The notes under the pieces are model-generated. The model saw nothing but the letters and a program-made list of their open reading frames with translations, was not told the DNA's origin and made no database searches. The position numbers and the translations under genes are program-made. From Stieleria varia (lineage in GTDB: Bacteria > Planctomycetota > Planctomycetia > Pirellulales > Pirellulaceae), in the NCBI RefSeq assembly GCF_038443385.1, contig NZ_CP151726.1, positions 1,116,001-1,180,000 of the forward strand: DNA of 64,000 bases, in the 5' to 3' direction. Positions 45,094 through 54,210 of this stretch are shown here, one piece after another (the first letter of the stretch is position 1; the number at the start of each line of letters is the position of its first letter).

Positions 45094-46110
45094 TCAACGT
45101 CGCGGCGGTGGGAAGAAAGGCGGTGGTGGCGGTGAGCGTCGCCCGCCGCGCCCGCCTCGCGGAGGACCACCAGGAAATCCGCCTCCCGGTGGCGGCCCGT
45201 GTCTCATGAACGATTCATCGGGCGTGCCTCGAAACAAACGTGGTATGTACGGAAACTGCTGCGTCACCACATAGTGATAAATGCCCTCGGGATACTCCGG
45301 CGTGACTCCGATGCGGCCGTTGCACTCATCCAGATCTCCAGCACCGGCAACGTACTCCCAGTCCTGGACGAAGCGACCATCGTAGGTCCCTCCTGGCCCT
45401 GCCTCGCCGCTGGTTCGCTGGCCTTTGCGGACACGATAGCTGCTGACAAGTTGTTTCATCGGTGACTTGAGATCCCCGGCATCCGAGTGTCCTTGATCGT
45501 TGTAGATCGGAAAGCCGTCCGCCGCGTAGCCGATCAACAGCATCTCTGGTTTCTCGGTTTCCTTGCTCAGCGTCTCCAGCAACAGTCGGGGTGTTCCGTG
45601 GTAGTGATAGGCACCTGTTGGCTGCACATGACCGTTGCTTTGGTCCAAACCAAGATCAACCACACCTCCCAAGGCTTCGTATTGCCAACCTGAACGCCGA
45701 TCGCGATTCCAAAACTCGGCCGCGCCGGGATCCAGTGGCACGCCGTTGATCGCCACGCCGAATGGATGCATCTGTAATGGTGTGGTCTTTTCAGCGACCT
45801 TCGGAGCGACGGGGACTCGAAAGCGGTGTGACTGAGCGGAAATACGATTCGGGTTGCGCGGGCCTGGAAACTGTCCCGTTTTGTGGTTCGGCAAGCCATC
45901 CGACTCGATCACGCGGAAATCCCCTTCGATGCCAATCGTGACGTGCCCAGCGGCAACCGATTGATGTGAATGTTCGTCAGCATGAGATTCGGTACCGATA
46001 TCGTGGCCATGAGCAGCGTGACCGGAGGACAGCAAGACGACCAAGATCATCCCGGTGAATCCGGTAACGACACCAGCCTTGTTGAATCGAGCGTGAAAGC
46101 GAGCAGGCAC
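45094..46110 (-). CDS. YHYH-domain secreted protein
   Basis: A 338-residue protein with an N-terminal signal segment (about residues 12-35, GVVTGFTGMILVVLLSSGHAAHG) and a His-rich linker that could bind metal (DIGTESHADEHSH). The central part has the motif GAYHYHGTP (about 168) and later YPEGIYHYVVTQQFPY, which define the YHYH domain, with IGYAADGFPIYND between. The C-terminal 40 residues are Gly/Pro/Arg-rich low complexity ending in PPPPPFFPPPRR. YHYH proteins are exported and of unknown function. It is transcribed divergently from the sigma/kinase pair. Confidence 0.88.
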   Translation of the reverse strand: MPARFHARFNKAGVVTGFTGMILVVLLSSGHAAHGHDIGTESHADEHSHQSVAAGHVTIGIEGDFRVIESDGLPNHKTGQFPGPRNPNRISAQSHRFRVPVAPKVAEKTTPLQMHPFGVAINGVPLDPGAAEFWNRDRRSGWQYEALGGVVDLGLDQSNGHVQPTGAYHYHGTPRLLLETLSKETEKPEMLLIGYAADGFPIYNDQGHSDAGDLKSPMKQLVSSYRVRKGQRTSGEAGPGGTYDGRFVQDWEYVAGAGDLDECNGRIGVTPEYPEGIYHYVVTQQFPYIPRLFRGTPDESFMRHGPPPGGGFPGGPPRGGRGGRRSPPPPPFFPPPRR

Positions 46111-46213
46111 GGCATGAAACCTTGATTTAGAATGGAGTTGATCATTACACCTGATAGCGTGAACGGCTATCCTTGCGGAATTCCACTGTCATCGGATCGG
46201 CATCGATCCATTT

Positions 46214-47020
46214 GTGGCAACTTTTTCAATTCCCCGTGGATCCAGCGGGGCCGATCCGTTACCAAGCTTGGAGCGATTTGTGCAATCGGCGTCATCAAAC
46301 GATCGCAGTGAACCGCCAGACCAGTCGGCCGATAAATCGGAGCCGAATGACACCGCGCACAGCCAGCCCGATCCACTGGTCCTGGAGCGATTGCGGATCG
46401 AGCCCGCCGCAGTGCTCGCCGATGCGTTCGCTGCGGAACACGATCGACTTTGGCAACTGGCAATGTTTCGCATGGACCACCGAATTGCCGGACGTGTCGA
46501 CGCGGATGATGTCTTGCAGGAATCATTCTTGGCTGCCGAGAAACGCGTCCAACACTATCTGAAATCACCCAAGTGCTCGTTATTCGTTTGGCTTCGCATG
46601 ATCGTCACGCAAACGTTGGTCGACATTCATCGCCGGCATTTCGGTGCGGATATGCGTAGCGCGGCTCGCGAAGTCAGCTTCGGCGGCCCCCAACTCCCCG
46701 AATCCACTTGCGTGTCGATCGTTCGTCAATTGACCGGCAGCCAAACGTCCCCCAGCGGCGTGATGATGCGTGAGGAATCGACGATGGCTTTGGAAAAAGC
46801 GATCAGCGAAATGCCAGCCCTGGACCAGGAGACCATCGCCCTGCGTCACTTCGAAGGACTCAGCAACAGCGAAACCGCAGAAGTCCTCGGAATCAGCGTG
46901 ACTGCGGCGAGTAACCGCTACGTTCGTGCACTGGCGAGATTGCGAGATATCCTGGAGGCTTGGGAAAACAGCGACAAGAACAAACCTGCTGGTGACGATG
47001 CCCCCCATTCAACCCACTGA
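46214..47020 (+). CDS. ECF-type sigma-70 factor, kinase-linked
   Basis: A 268-residue sigma factor. The GTG at 46214 is the first plausible start; the acidic first 60 residues are poorly constrained. Region 2 is FRMDHRIAGRVDADDVLQESFLAAEKRVQHYL and FVWLRMIVTQTLVDIHRRHF. Region 4 is EMPALDQETIALRHFEGLSNSETAEVLGISVTAASNRYVRALARL. Its stop codon overlaps the start of the kinase gene by 23 nt. Sigma factors paired with Ser/Thr kinases are a planctomycete hallmark; the kinase may phosphorylate or otherwise control it. Confidence 0.9.
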   Translation: MATFSIPRGSSGADPLPSLERFVQSASSNDRSEPPDQSADKSEPNDTAHSQPDPLVLERLRIEPAAVLADAFAAEHDRLWQLAMFRMDHRIAGRVDADDVLQESFLAAEKRVQHYLKSPKCSLFVWLRMIVTQTLVDIHRRHFGADMRSAAREVSFGGPQLPESTCVSIVRQLTGSQTSPSGVMMREESTMALEKAISEMPALDQETIALRHFEGLSNSETAEVLGISVTAASNRYVRALARLRDILEAWENSDKNKPAGDDAPHSTH

Positions 47021-49943
47021 CGAAAGCAGCGCCGAGGAATCAGCATCGCAGCGATGGTGCGATGCCGATTCAGGGTCCTTCTCGTCGTCCTCGGCCGATG
47101 GGCTGCGCAATCCGGTTGAGTCCCTCGCGTCACAATGGTTGCAACGTGTGCGTCAGAGCGAAAGCGATCCTCGTGCAAATCACTTGGATGTCGCCACGGC
47201 GAACGGACCGACACCGACCGGTTCATCGGACGACGATACGGCAGACGTGGCGGCCAAACAACTCAGCGACCTGTTGCCGGTGCTGAAACGACTGGAGTCC
47301 GCTCGTCGTCAAAACGCGCAGCGACCATCCGGTCTCGCGTCCCTGGGTTCCAAACGACCAGAGCGTCTGGGCGACTTTCGCATCATTCGCCAAATCGGTC
47401 GCGGCGGCATGGGCGTGGTGTTCGAGGCCGAGCAGATTTCGTTGGGCAGAACCGTGGCGATCAAGGTGCTGCCGCAATCGATGTTGCAGGAGGACAAGCA
47501 GGTCCAGCGTTTTCATGTGGAAGCCCAATTTGCCGCTTCGCTGCACCACACCAATATCGTTCCGGTCTTTGGATTCGGCGAAGACGCCGGGTACCACTTT
47601 TACGTGATGCAACGCATCAATGGACAGGGATTGGATCGTGTCCGACTCTCCGGCAGCCCTTTGGACGTGGACTTGGTGATCAAGATCGGCAAGCAAGCCG
47701 CATCGGCACTCCACTACGCCCATCGGCAAGGTGTTTTGCATCGAGACGTCAAACCGGCCAACCTGCTGTTGGATCAAGACGACAATCTTTGGATCACCGA
47801 CTTCGGTGTCGCCAAAGCGATCGAGTCGGTCGGCCAAACACGCACCAACGACGTGGTCGGGACGTTGCGATACATGGCGCCTGAGCATTTCCTTGGTTCC
47901 GCCAATCCTCGCAGCGATGTCTACAGCCTGGGGTGCACGCTCTACGAATTGCTGGCCGGACACCCCGCGTTTGATGATGAATCCATCCGTGCCGCACTGG
48001 TCCGCCGCATGCCCGTCGAAGCGGCCGCACCGATCCGCAAGATCAATCGCAGCGTCCCCCGTGACCTGGAGACGATCCTGAACAAAGCGATGGCGGCTGA
48101 TGAATCCGATCGTTACCAGGATGCCGGCGAGTTGGCCGATGACTTGGAGCGATTGGCCAATGGCGATCCCATTCACGCTCGCCGACACTCGCCCCTGGAA
48201 CTGACGCTTCGATTCGCCAAGCGGAAACCGGCCGTCGCCGCGTTGACCGCGCTCTCGACACTCTTGCTTGCTGCAATCGCGTTGACCTCCACTTGGGGTT
48301 ACCTCCGCAACCAAAGTCTGCTGAGCGACGCGGTCGCATCGCGCGCCGCGGCTCGATCGACGGCCACCGTGGCAACCGATGCGTTGGATCAACTGTTCGC
48401 CCGATTTGCGGGAGACGATTTGCTCAGCGACATCATGCGGTCCTCCAACGGCGAGATCTCCAGTTCGTCCGCCATCACACCGGCGGTCAGCCCCGAGACG
48501 GCGGCCATCTTGCAGGACCTGTTGGGTTACTACGATCGGATCGCAAAGATGCAGTCGTTTGATTCCGTCGTTCAAGCAACCGAGGATGTCGACGAATTGG
48601 ACTTGCACACCATGCAGTCCGCCGCGACCGCCAAGTTTCACATCGGCAGCATCCATTGGCGACTGGGACGATACTACGCCGCTGCCAACGCCTTCAAACT
48701 TTCACTGGCCGATCATAGGATGCTCGATCGAGCCAGCGGGCAATCGTCGACGGTTGAGTCGGTTGTACGACAAGTCGGTTTGCTCAACAGAATCGCATTG
48801 GCCTTGTATCAGTTGAGCGATCACGAAGACGCCGACCAGTACATCGAGCGCGCGTTGAACCTGATTGATCAATCTCCCGCTGATATCGCCAAGACACCCG
48901 CCTGTCGTTTCGCCAAGGCGAGATCGCACTACCTGCTCGGTTTCCACTTGCGTCCGGGGATGACCGCCGATTCCATGCCGTCCGCCATCATGGTCAACTC
49001 GATCGCTGCGGGGCGAGACCGCCTTGCACCACCGGGCCGCCCCGGATTCAATTCCCCACCCCGTCGACGTCCACCGCCCGATAAGTTCGGCGATCTCTTT
49101 GATCCTGGTTTTGATCCCGAGTCGTTGTTCGACCGAGCCAGTGATGTCACATCCGCGGATCCTGAGAGGAAATCTCCCGGCGGCAACCTTATGGCCCGTG
49201 CAGATGCCGCAGAACATCTAGCGACCGCCACGGAAATTCTGCGGCGACTGGTCGATGAGTATCCCGATCGGCCTGCCTATTCCTTGCAGTTAGCGATCAC
49301 ACTGCGAGAGCAAGCCGTTGATGTGTTGATGCCTGAGTCCTCCGAACAATCACAAGCCGCGGATCAGGCGATCGAGATCTTGGATGTTCTGCAAACGCAG
49401 TTTCCTGAGAACACTCAAATTCGCTGGGAGCGAATCCGTACACTTGCCGACATGAACGTGTTTCGAGTCACCGATGCAACCAAGCAGCAGGAGGGACTCA
49501 AGCGAATCATCCAAGCCGCAGCGTCACTGGACGCTTTGATCAGTCGCTACCCGGGTATTGATGCCTACCAGTCGCAACACGCACACATGGAGTTCAAACG
49601 TGGCACCCTGTTACGGCTCGCCGCAGAGAACGATGGGCGTCGCCGGCGTGAAGACATCGACTTTCAAATCTCTCTCGCGTTTCGAAATGCGGCGGAAAGC
49701 ATGGCCGCGGTCGTATTAAGAAACCCAGATGCGAGAGGTTTTCAAGCATGGCATGCGACTTTCCAAATGTGGCTCGGTGACAGCCTGCGACGCATCGGTG
49801 AAGGAACCGAAGCGGTCGAGCAGTTTCGCCAAGCCAACGAGACATGGAAATCACTCGCCGAGAAAAGCGATGCGCCAATCATCCAACTCGGCATGCAACA
49901 CACCGACGACGCACTGGTCGACCTCCTCACCGAAGCCTTCTAG
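46998..49943 (+). CDS. Membrane Ser/Thr protein kinase, TPR-like tail
   Basis: A 981-residue protein from the ATG at 46998, overlapping the sigma gene. The kinase domain (about residues 128-395) has the glycine loop IGRGGMGVVFEA, Lys in VAIKVLP, HRDVKPANLLL (about 248), DFGVAK (about 268) and GTLRYMAPEHF. A membrane helix lies at about 411-435 (ALTALSTLLLAAIALTSTWGYL). The C-terminal 540 residues are helical repeats of TPR character (IGSIHWRLGRYYAAANAFKLSL, AEHLATATEILRRLVDEYPDRP) interrupted by a Pro/Arg-rich low-complexity segment near 675-705. This is a typical bacterial Hanks-type receptor kinase. Confidence 0.95.
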   Translation: MPPIQPTDESSAEESASQRWCDADSGSFSSSSADGLRNPVESLASQWLQRVRQSESDPRANHLDVATANGPTPTGSSDDDTADVAAKQLSDLLPVLKRLESARRQNAQRPSGLASLGSKRPERLGDFRIIRQIGRGGMGVVFEAEQISLGRTVAIKVLPQSMLQEDKQVQRFHVEAQFAASLHHTNIVPVFGFGEDAGYHFYVMQRINGQGLDRVRLSGSPLDVDLVIKIGKQAASALHYAHRQGVLHRDVKPANLLLDQDDNLWITDFGVAKAIESVGQTRTNDVVGTLRYMAPEHFLGSANPRSDVYSLGCTLYELLAGHPAFDDESIRAALVRRMPVEAAAPIRKINRSVPRDLETILNKAMAADESDRYQDAGELADDLERLANGDPIHARRHSPLELTLRFAKRKPAVAALTALSTLLLAAIALTSTWGYLRNQSLLSDAVASRAAARSTATVATDALDQLFARFAGDDLLSDIMRSSNGEISSSSAITPAVSPETAAILQDLLGYYDRIAKMQSFDSVVQATEDVDELDLHTMQSAATAKFHIGSIHWRLGRYYAAANAFKLSLADHRMLDRASGQSSTVESVVRQVGLLNRIALALYQLSDHEDADQYIERALNLIDQSPADIAKTPACRFAKARSHYLLGFHLRPGMTADSMPSAIMVNSIAAGRDRLAPPGRPGFNSPPRRRPPPDKFGDLFDPGFDPESLFDRASDVTSADPERKSPGGNLMARADAAEHLATATEILRRLVDEYPDRPAYSLQLAITLREQAVDVLMPESSEQSQAADQAIEILDVLQTQFPENTQIRWERIRTLADMNVFRVTDATKQQEGLKRIIQAAASLDALISRYPGIDAYQSQHAHMEFKRGTLLRLAAENDGRRRREDIDFQISLAFRNAAESMAAVVLRNPDARGFQAWHATFQMWLGDSLRRIGEGTEAVEQFRQANETWKSLAEKSDAPIIQLGMQHTDDALVDLLTEAF

Positions 49944-50086
49944 CCCCCGCGCTGGTGTCCCGCCTTCAGGCAGCCGAGCCATGGGGCAATCGCGGCTGAT
50001 CCCTGATCACTTGCCGCACATCTTTTCCGGTGCATCGGCACCTCACCTTTTACCCGGACCTAAGCTTAAAAATCCCGGCCGTGGGG

Positions 50087-51328
50087 ATGCCCGCGCTGCT
50101 GAACCGTCTAACTTCTCGGCGCCAAAAACGATTCAACCCCTGCAATCAGAACTTTCCGGCCTCGCAACCTTCATCGAATACTTCATCCGTGCGCCCAGAC
50201 CTGTCCACTGCCGCAAAACAGACCTTTCAGGTCGTTGCCCTTTTGGCGACGGTGTTGGTGGTAGGCATTCACTACAAATCCGACATTCCGGACTCGGATT
50301 CGGTTGCGATGGCAACCTGGAACCAGCTCACGCAAGAGTTCCTGTTTGGTGGCATAGCACGGGTCTCCGTCCCGTTGTTCGCTTTCGCCGCAGGGTTCTT
50401 CTATTTCCGCAGCCATGACGGCAGCCTCGCTTGTTCGATTCAAAAATGGCGTCAACGGGGTCGCACCGTCGCATTGCCTTATTTCCTCGTTGCAAGTCTG
50501 GCGATGTTCAGTTGGTTGATGATCCGCCGCATCAGTGGAGAGTCTGTGGACTGGACCTGGATGCATTTCATCGGTCAGTGGTTACTGCATCCACCCGCAG
50601 AACAACTCTGGTTTCTACGTGACTTGATGGTACTGGTCACGCTCGCACCGATCATCAATTGGCTGGGTCAGTCAGGACGTCGTTGCTACGTTGCCCTCGG
50701 CACGCTCGCGGTCGCATGGGCAGCGAATTGGCAACCATTTCCGACCCTGTTTGGTTGGCATGTGCTGCACATCGAGACGTTGTTCTTTTTCGTCGCAGGC
50801 ATGGTCGCGTTGCGGCACATTTCATGGCTGGAATCAACATGCCAATTTCGGACGCAAACGATAAGTGTGTTGCTGGGCCTTTGGTCGACCCTGTTGGTCG
50901 TACGGATCTGTATCCGCCCGGACTTTGACATCTGGTACATCCATCGTTGCGGGTGGAGCGATCTGCTGTTGCACAAGGCATCGATCCTGATCGGTTGCGT
51001 TGCGTTGTTTGCCCTCTGCTCACGGGTTCGTCATTCGGCATTGACGCGGCTTTCCGGCGCGTCTTTCTTCGTCTTTCTTTTTCACGAGTTTCCTTTGCGT
51101 GCCGTCGCCCATCGATTGGTGGAGCGAATGGGTGACACGACGAATTCGTGCTGGTACCTCACACCGTTGGTATTGCTGATTTGTTTCGGCGGTGCGAGTC
51201 TCATGAGCCACTGGTTGCCGGCTTGGTTTGCTTTCCTGACCGGTGGCCGAACACCGCACCGAGCCACGTCGATCGTTGGCGTAGTAAGAACAAATGACTC
51301 TGCCTCGCAACGCTGCAACGCCGGATAG
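50087..51328 (+). CDS. Acyltransferase-3 family membrane protein
   Basis: A 413-residue integral membrane protein with about ten helices. The start is uncertain: the ATG at 50087 is used, a GTG at 50030 lengthens it, and a GTG at 50189 (RPDLSTAAKQTF) would place the first helix (VVALLATVLVVGIHY) conventionally close to the N-terminus. The pattern fits acyltransferase 3 (OafA/OpgC-like) proteins that acylate cell-surface sugars, with the first-helix His in GIHYKSD and a later FVFLFHEFPLRAV. It is followed after 9 nt by the O-antigen-ligase-like gene, so both may modify the same surface glycan. Confidence 0.83.
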   Translation: MPALLNRLTSRRQKRFNPCNQNFPASQPSSNTSSVRPDLSTAAKQTFQVVALLATVLVVGIHYKSDIPDSDSVAMATWNQLTQEFLFGGIARVSVPLFAFAAGFFYFRSHDGSLACSIQKWRQRGRTVALPYFLVASLAMFSWLMIRRISGESVDWTWMHFIGQWLLHPPAEQLWFLRDLMVLVTLAPIINWLGQSGRRCYVALGTLAVAWAANWQPFPTLFGWHVLHIETLFFFVAGMVALRHISWLESTCQFRTQTISVLLGLWSTLLVVRICIRPDFDIWYIHRCGWSDLLLHKASILIGCVALFALCSRVRHSALTRLSGASFFVFLFHEFPLRAVAHRLVERMGDTTNSCWYLTPLVLLICFGGASLMSHWLPAWFAFLTGGRTPHRATSIVGVVRTNDSASQRCNAG

Positions 51329-51337
51329 AGAATCATC

Positions 51338-52750
51338 ATGGGATTTTTGACGTTTCTGTTTGCCATTGCAGCACTGGTTTGGACGATTCCTATCGTCCGT
51401 GCCGGGCGAATGTTTTTGATGCCGTTGGCGATACTGGCGGTGGGGACCGTCCTTGGTCCCGCCTTCTTTGCAATCGACGGACCGATCCAACTGAGTCTGG
51501 ACCGCGTGTTGTTCTTTCTGATGGTTGCCCTGTCCGTGATCGCATGGCGAACCGGTCAAATCAGCATGCCGAAGCTCAATCGCGTGGACTACCTCGTGAT
51601 CGCAACTGTCGTTTGGTTCTATTGGAGCGCGATCAGCGGTGGCACTTCGCCCAGTTCCTCGCCGACCGCGCGATGGTTGTTTTACATTGCCATGCCGGCG
51701 GGCATGTATGCGATCGCGCGTGTGATGCCGGTCAAGCCCCAGGACATTCGCTGGTTGCTGATTGGGTCTTGCGGTTTGGGGGTCTATCTCTCTGGCACCG
51801 CAGTTTTAGAGATCAGCGGAATTCACGGACTTGTATTCCCGCGGTTCATTGTCGATCCCGAAGTCTGGGAGTTCTACGGTCGTGGCCGTGGTCCCTTGCT
51901 CAATCCGTCGGGCAACGGGATTGTGATCAGCATCGCGTTGGCCGCCGCCACGATCGGCTTCATGAGCGTACCTGGACGCAAGAAAACGGTGTATGCCATT
52001 CTGATGCTGTGCACGTTGCTAGGCGTCTATGCGACGTTGACTCGCAGCGCGTGGATGGGTGCCGTCGCGGTCGTCGCGGTGATGGCGTTGTACCACGCAC
52101 CGCGTTGGGCTCGCGTGCTGGCGATATCATCGGGATTGATTCTTGGTGGGCTGTCAGCGACCGACCTGAAAGACCAGTTCATGCAAATGAAACGTGACAA
52201 GAATCTGACGGCATCGGATGCGGAAAAGTCCGTGCAACTTCGTCCCTTGTTGGCCATCGTCGGCTGGGAGATGTTCCAGGATCGGCCGATCGTCGGTCAT
52301 GGCTTTGGTCACTACATGGAAAAAAACGGGCCGTACTGTGACGATCGCAGCTACGACATGCCACTCCCAGAAGCACGACCGTACAACCAACACAACGTCT
52401 TTCTATCGGTCTTGGTCGACACTGGCTTGGTAGGCTTTTCGTTCTTTGGCGGTTGGTTCGCCATGTTGATTTTCACCAGTCTGCAACTGGTACGAAACCG
52501 TCTCGCCGCACCGGAAGTAAGACAGATGGGCTGGCTATTGTTGGGCACGATCTTGGCATACACATGCAACGGCATGTTCCAAGATGTCTTGATCATCCCG
52601 ATGGTACACATGTACCTATTCTTTCTCGGCGGACTGGCGGTCACGGCATTGCAAACCCGACTACGGCCCTCTTCCCAGAATGAAAGCCCCGTACGTCAGC
52701 CTTTCCAGGTTGATACTTTCCCCCCACGTACGTCAGCCTTTCCAGGCTGA
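51338..52750 (+). CDS. O-antigen ligase/polymerase-like membrane protein
   Basis: A 470-residue protein of about twelve helices with a Wzy_C/O-antigen-ligase signature: TLTRSAWMGAVAVVAVMA (about residue 230-247) and the large periplasmic loop with GWEMFQDRPIVGHGFGHYM and RPYNQHNVFLSVLVDTGLVGF. It probably ligates or polymerises surface glycans. The last 20 or so residues (from SPVRQPFQVD) are encoded by the start of a palindromic repeat array, which also supplies the stop codon, so the native C-terminus has been altered. Coupled to the acyltransferase gene upstream. Confidence 0.88.
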   Translation: MGFLTFLFAIAALVWTIPIVRAGRMFLMPLAILAVGTVLGPAFFAIDGPIQLSLDRVLFFLMVALSVIAWRTGQISMPKLNRVDYLVIATVVWFYWSAISGGTSPSSSPTARWLFYIAMPAGMYAIARVMPVKPQDIRWLLIGSCGLGVYLSGTAVLEISGIHGLVFPRFIVDPEVWEFYGRGRGPLLNPSGNGIVISIALAAATIGFMSVPGRKKTVYAILMLCTLLGVYATLTRSAWMGAVAVVAVMALYHAPRWARVLAISSGLILGGLSATDLKDQFMQMKRDKNLTASDAEKSVQLRPLLAIVGWEMFQDRPIVGHGFGHYMEKNGPYCDDRSYDMPLPEARPYNQHNVFLSVLVDTGLVGFSFFGGWFAMLIFTSLQLVRNRLAAPEVRQMGWLLLGTILAYTCNGMFQDVLIIPMVHMYLFFLGGLAVTALQTRLRPSSQNESPVRQPFQVDTFPPRTSAFPG

Positions 52751-52856
52751 CATTCACACCTGTACGTCAGTCTTTCCAGACTGACATTCACACCTGTACG
52801 TCAGTCTTTCCAGACTGACATTCACACCCATGTCAGGCTAGAAAGCCTGACGTACG
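52691..52856. repeat. Five-copy palindromic REP array
   Basis: Units GTACGTCAGCCTTTCCAGGC-TGAC (and variants with T for C) start at 52691, 52728, 52763 and 52797, separated by ATTCACACC spacers. The last copy, near 52830, is inverted. The first two lie inside the O-antigen-ligase-like coding region. The same unit forms a second array at 60316-60441. Confidence 0.9.
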
Positions 52857-52965
52857 AACCTCTGCCCGACACATCCCTGCCTGAAACGGTACACTGCCCT
52901 TACGTTTCACCCTCGCAGAGAGCGAAACCCGAGCACTTGAATCCGATGCGCAAGGACACCCACTG

Positions 52966-53631
52966 ATGCAGAAACTCGTCGACGGCATTCACAAATTCCA
53001 GCGAGAAGCTTTCAGTGTTGACGAAAAGCTTTTCGAGACGCTTGTCCGAGGTCAGGATCCACTCGCCTTGTTCATCACTTGTGCGGACTCACGGATCGTC
53101 CCCAGTCTGTTGACGCAAACCAATCCAGGTGAGTTGTTCATCCAGCGGACTGCCGGCAATATCGTGCCTGCATATGGAACCGTGTTCGGCGGCGAAGCGT
53201 CGACGATCGAGTACGCGGTCACGGCGCTGAAGGTCAAAGACATCATCATTTGCGGCCATTCTCATTGTGGTGCGATGGCCGGGGTGTTGCATCCAGAGAA
53301 ACTCGATGGGATGCCGGCCGTCCAAGCTCATCTGCAACATGCCGACGCGACTCGTGAGATCGTCGAGAAAAATTACCAGCACGTGACGGATCCGGCCGAG
53401 CGTTTGATGTTGGCGGTGGAAGAAAACGTCTTGGTTCAACTGGAGAACTTGCGGACCCATCCATCGGTCGCCGCCGCGATCGATCAGGGAGACTTGAAAC
53501 TACACGGTTGGGTGTATGAGTTCGAGACCGGGAAAGTCTTTGCGTACAACCCACAGTTCAGCCAATTCGTGCCCTTGGATGCCGCGCCGCAATCCATCGT
53601 CGAAATGGACGCCGCACTGCCACCGATCTAA
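52966..53631 (+). CDS. Beta-class carbonic anhydrase
   Basis: A 221-residue zinc enzyme interconverting CO2 and bicarbonate in the cytosol. The zinc ligands are Cys39, His98 and Cys101, with Asp41 and Arg43 in CADSRIVP forming the catalytic dyad, and GHSHCGAM around the second site. Length and motif spacing are normal for bacterial beta-CAs. It is preceded by the repeat array; no partner gene such as a bicarbonate transporter is adjacent. Confidence 0.96.
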   Translation: MQKLVDGIHKFQREAFSVDEKLFETLVRGQDPLALFITCADSRIVPSLLTQTNPGELFIQRTAGNIVPAYGTVFGGEASTIEYAVTALKVKDIIICGHSHCGAMAGVLHPEKLDGMPAVQAHLQHADATREIVEKNYQHVTDPAERLMLAVEENVLVQLENLRTHPSVAAAIDQGDLKLHGWVYEFETGKVFAYNPQFSQFVPLDAAPQSIVEMDAALPPI

Positions 53632-53749
53632 CCTGAACCAAAACCGGGTCGTAGAATTTTGATCCCTGCAATGAACAAGATGCGGAGTGCGATCCGTTGT
53701 CCCGAGCCCAGATGATTCCTGTCAAGAACGCCGAGAGGTATTTGCTCCC

Positions 53750-54142
53750 ATGAACGCAATCAGCAGATTTCTGGCTTCGGAAATATACGCCGTTGCCGGT
53801 GCATCCAATCGTCAGCACAAGTACGGCAACAAAGTCTTTCGCGCACTACTGGCCTCTGGACGCAAGACATACCCGCTGAACCCGGCCCAGGATGAGATCG
53901 AGGGGCACAAGGCTTACCCGTCGATCTCTGAGTTGCCGGTTGTTCCGGCAGCACTCTCGATCATTACCCCGCCCGAGGTCACTCGTCGAGTGGTCGCCGA
54001 CGCGATCGAGGCCGGGGTGAAACACATCTGGATGCAGCCCGGCGCCGAAGACGAACAGGCGAGCGAATCTGCACGCCAAGCCGGCATCAACGTCATTGAC
54101 GACGGCAGTTGCATCCTCGTGCTCTTGGCTCGTCAATCATGA
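53750..54142 (+). CDS. CoA-binding domain protein
   Basis: A 130-residue single-domain protein from the ATG at 53750, with GAGAGG upstream. It carries the CoA_binding Rossmann pattern: YAVAGASNRQHKYGNKVFRALLASG (about 13-37), VYPLNP-like TYPLNPAQ, SISELPVVPAALSIITPPEVT and KHIWMQPGAEDE. The family (YccU-like) binds CoA or a nucleotide; its physiological role is unknown. Cytoplasmic. Confidence 0.88.
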   Translation: MNAISRFLASEIYAVAGASNRQHKYGNKVFRALLASGRKTYPLNPAQDEIEGHKAYPSISELPVVPAALSIITPPEVTRRVVADAIEAGVKHIWMQPGAEDEQASESARQAGINVIDDGSCILVLLARQS

Positions 54143-54158
54143 CGCGCTTTCGACGAGC

Positions 54159-54210
54159 CAATCAGCCCAATGCAATCAGCCCAATGCAATCAGCCCAATG
54201 CAATCAGCCC
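54159..54210. repeat. 14-bp tandem repeat over a stop codon
   Basis: CAATCAGCCCAATG is repeated three times (54159-54200), plus a 10-nt partial copy. The partial copy contains the stop codon of the minus-strand helicase gene (54204-54206). Confidence 0.85.

Noticed and set aside
47223-48656. 477-codon minus-strand frame inside the kinase gene
   Set aside because: It opposes a complete kinase domain with all catalytic motifs.
52691-52856. Possible CRISPR array from regularly spaced repeats
   Set aside because: Units are palindromic, spacers are only about 9-13 nt and near identical, and one unit is inverted; this is a REP array, not a CRISPR.
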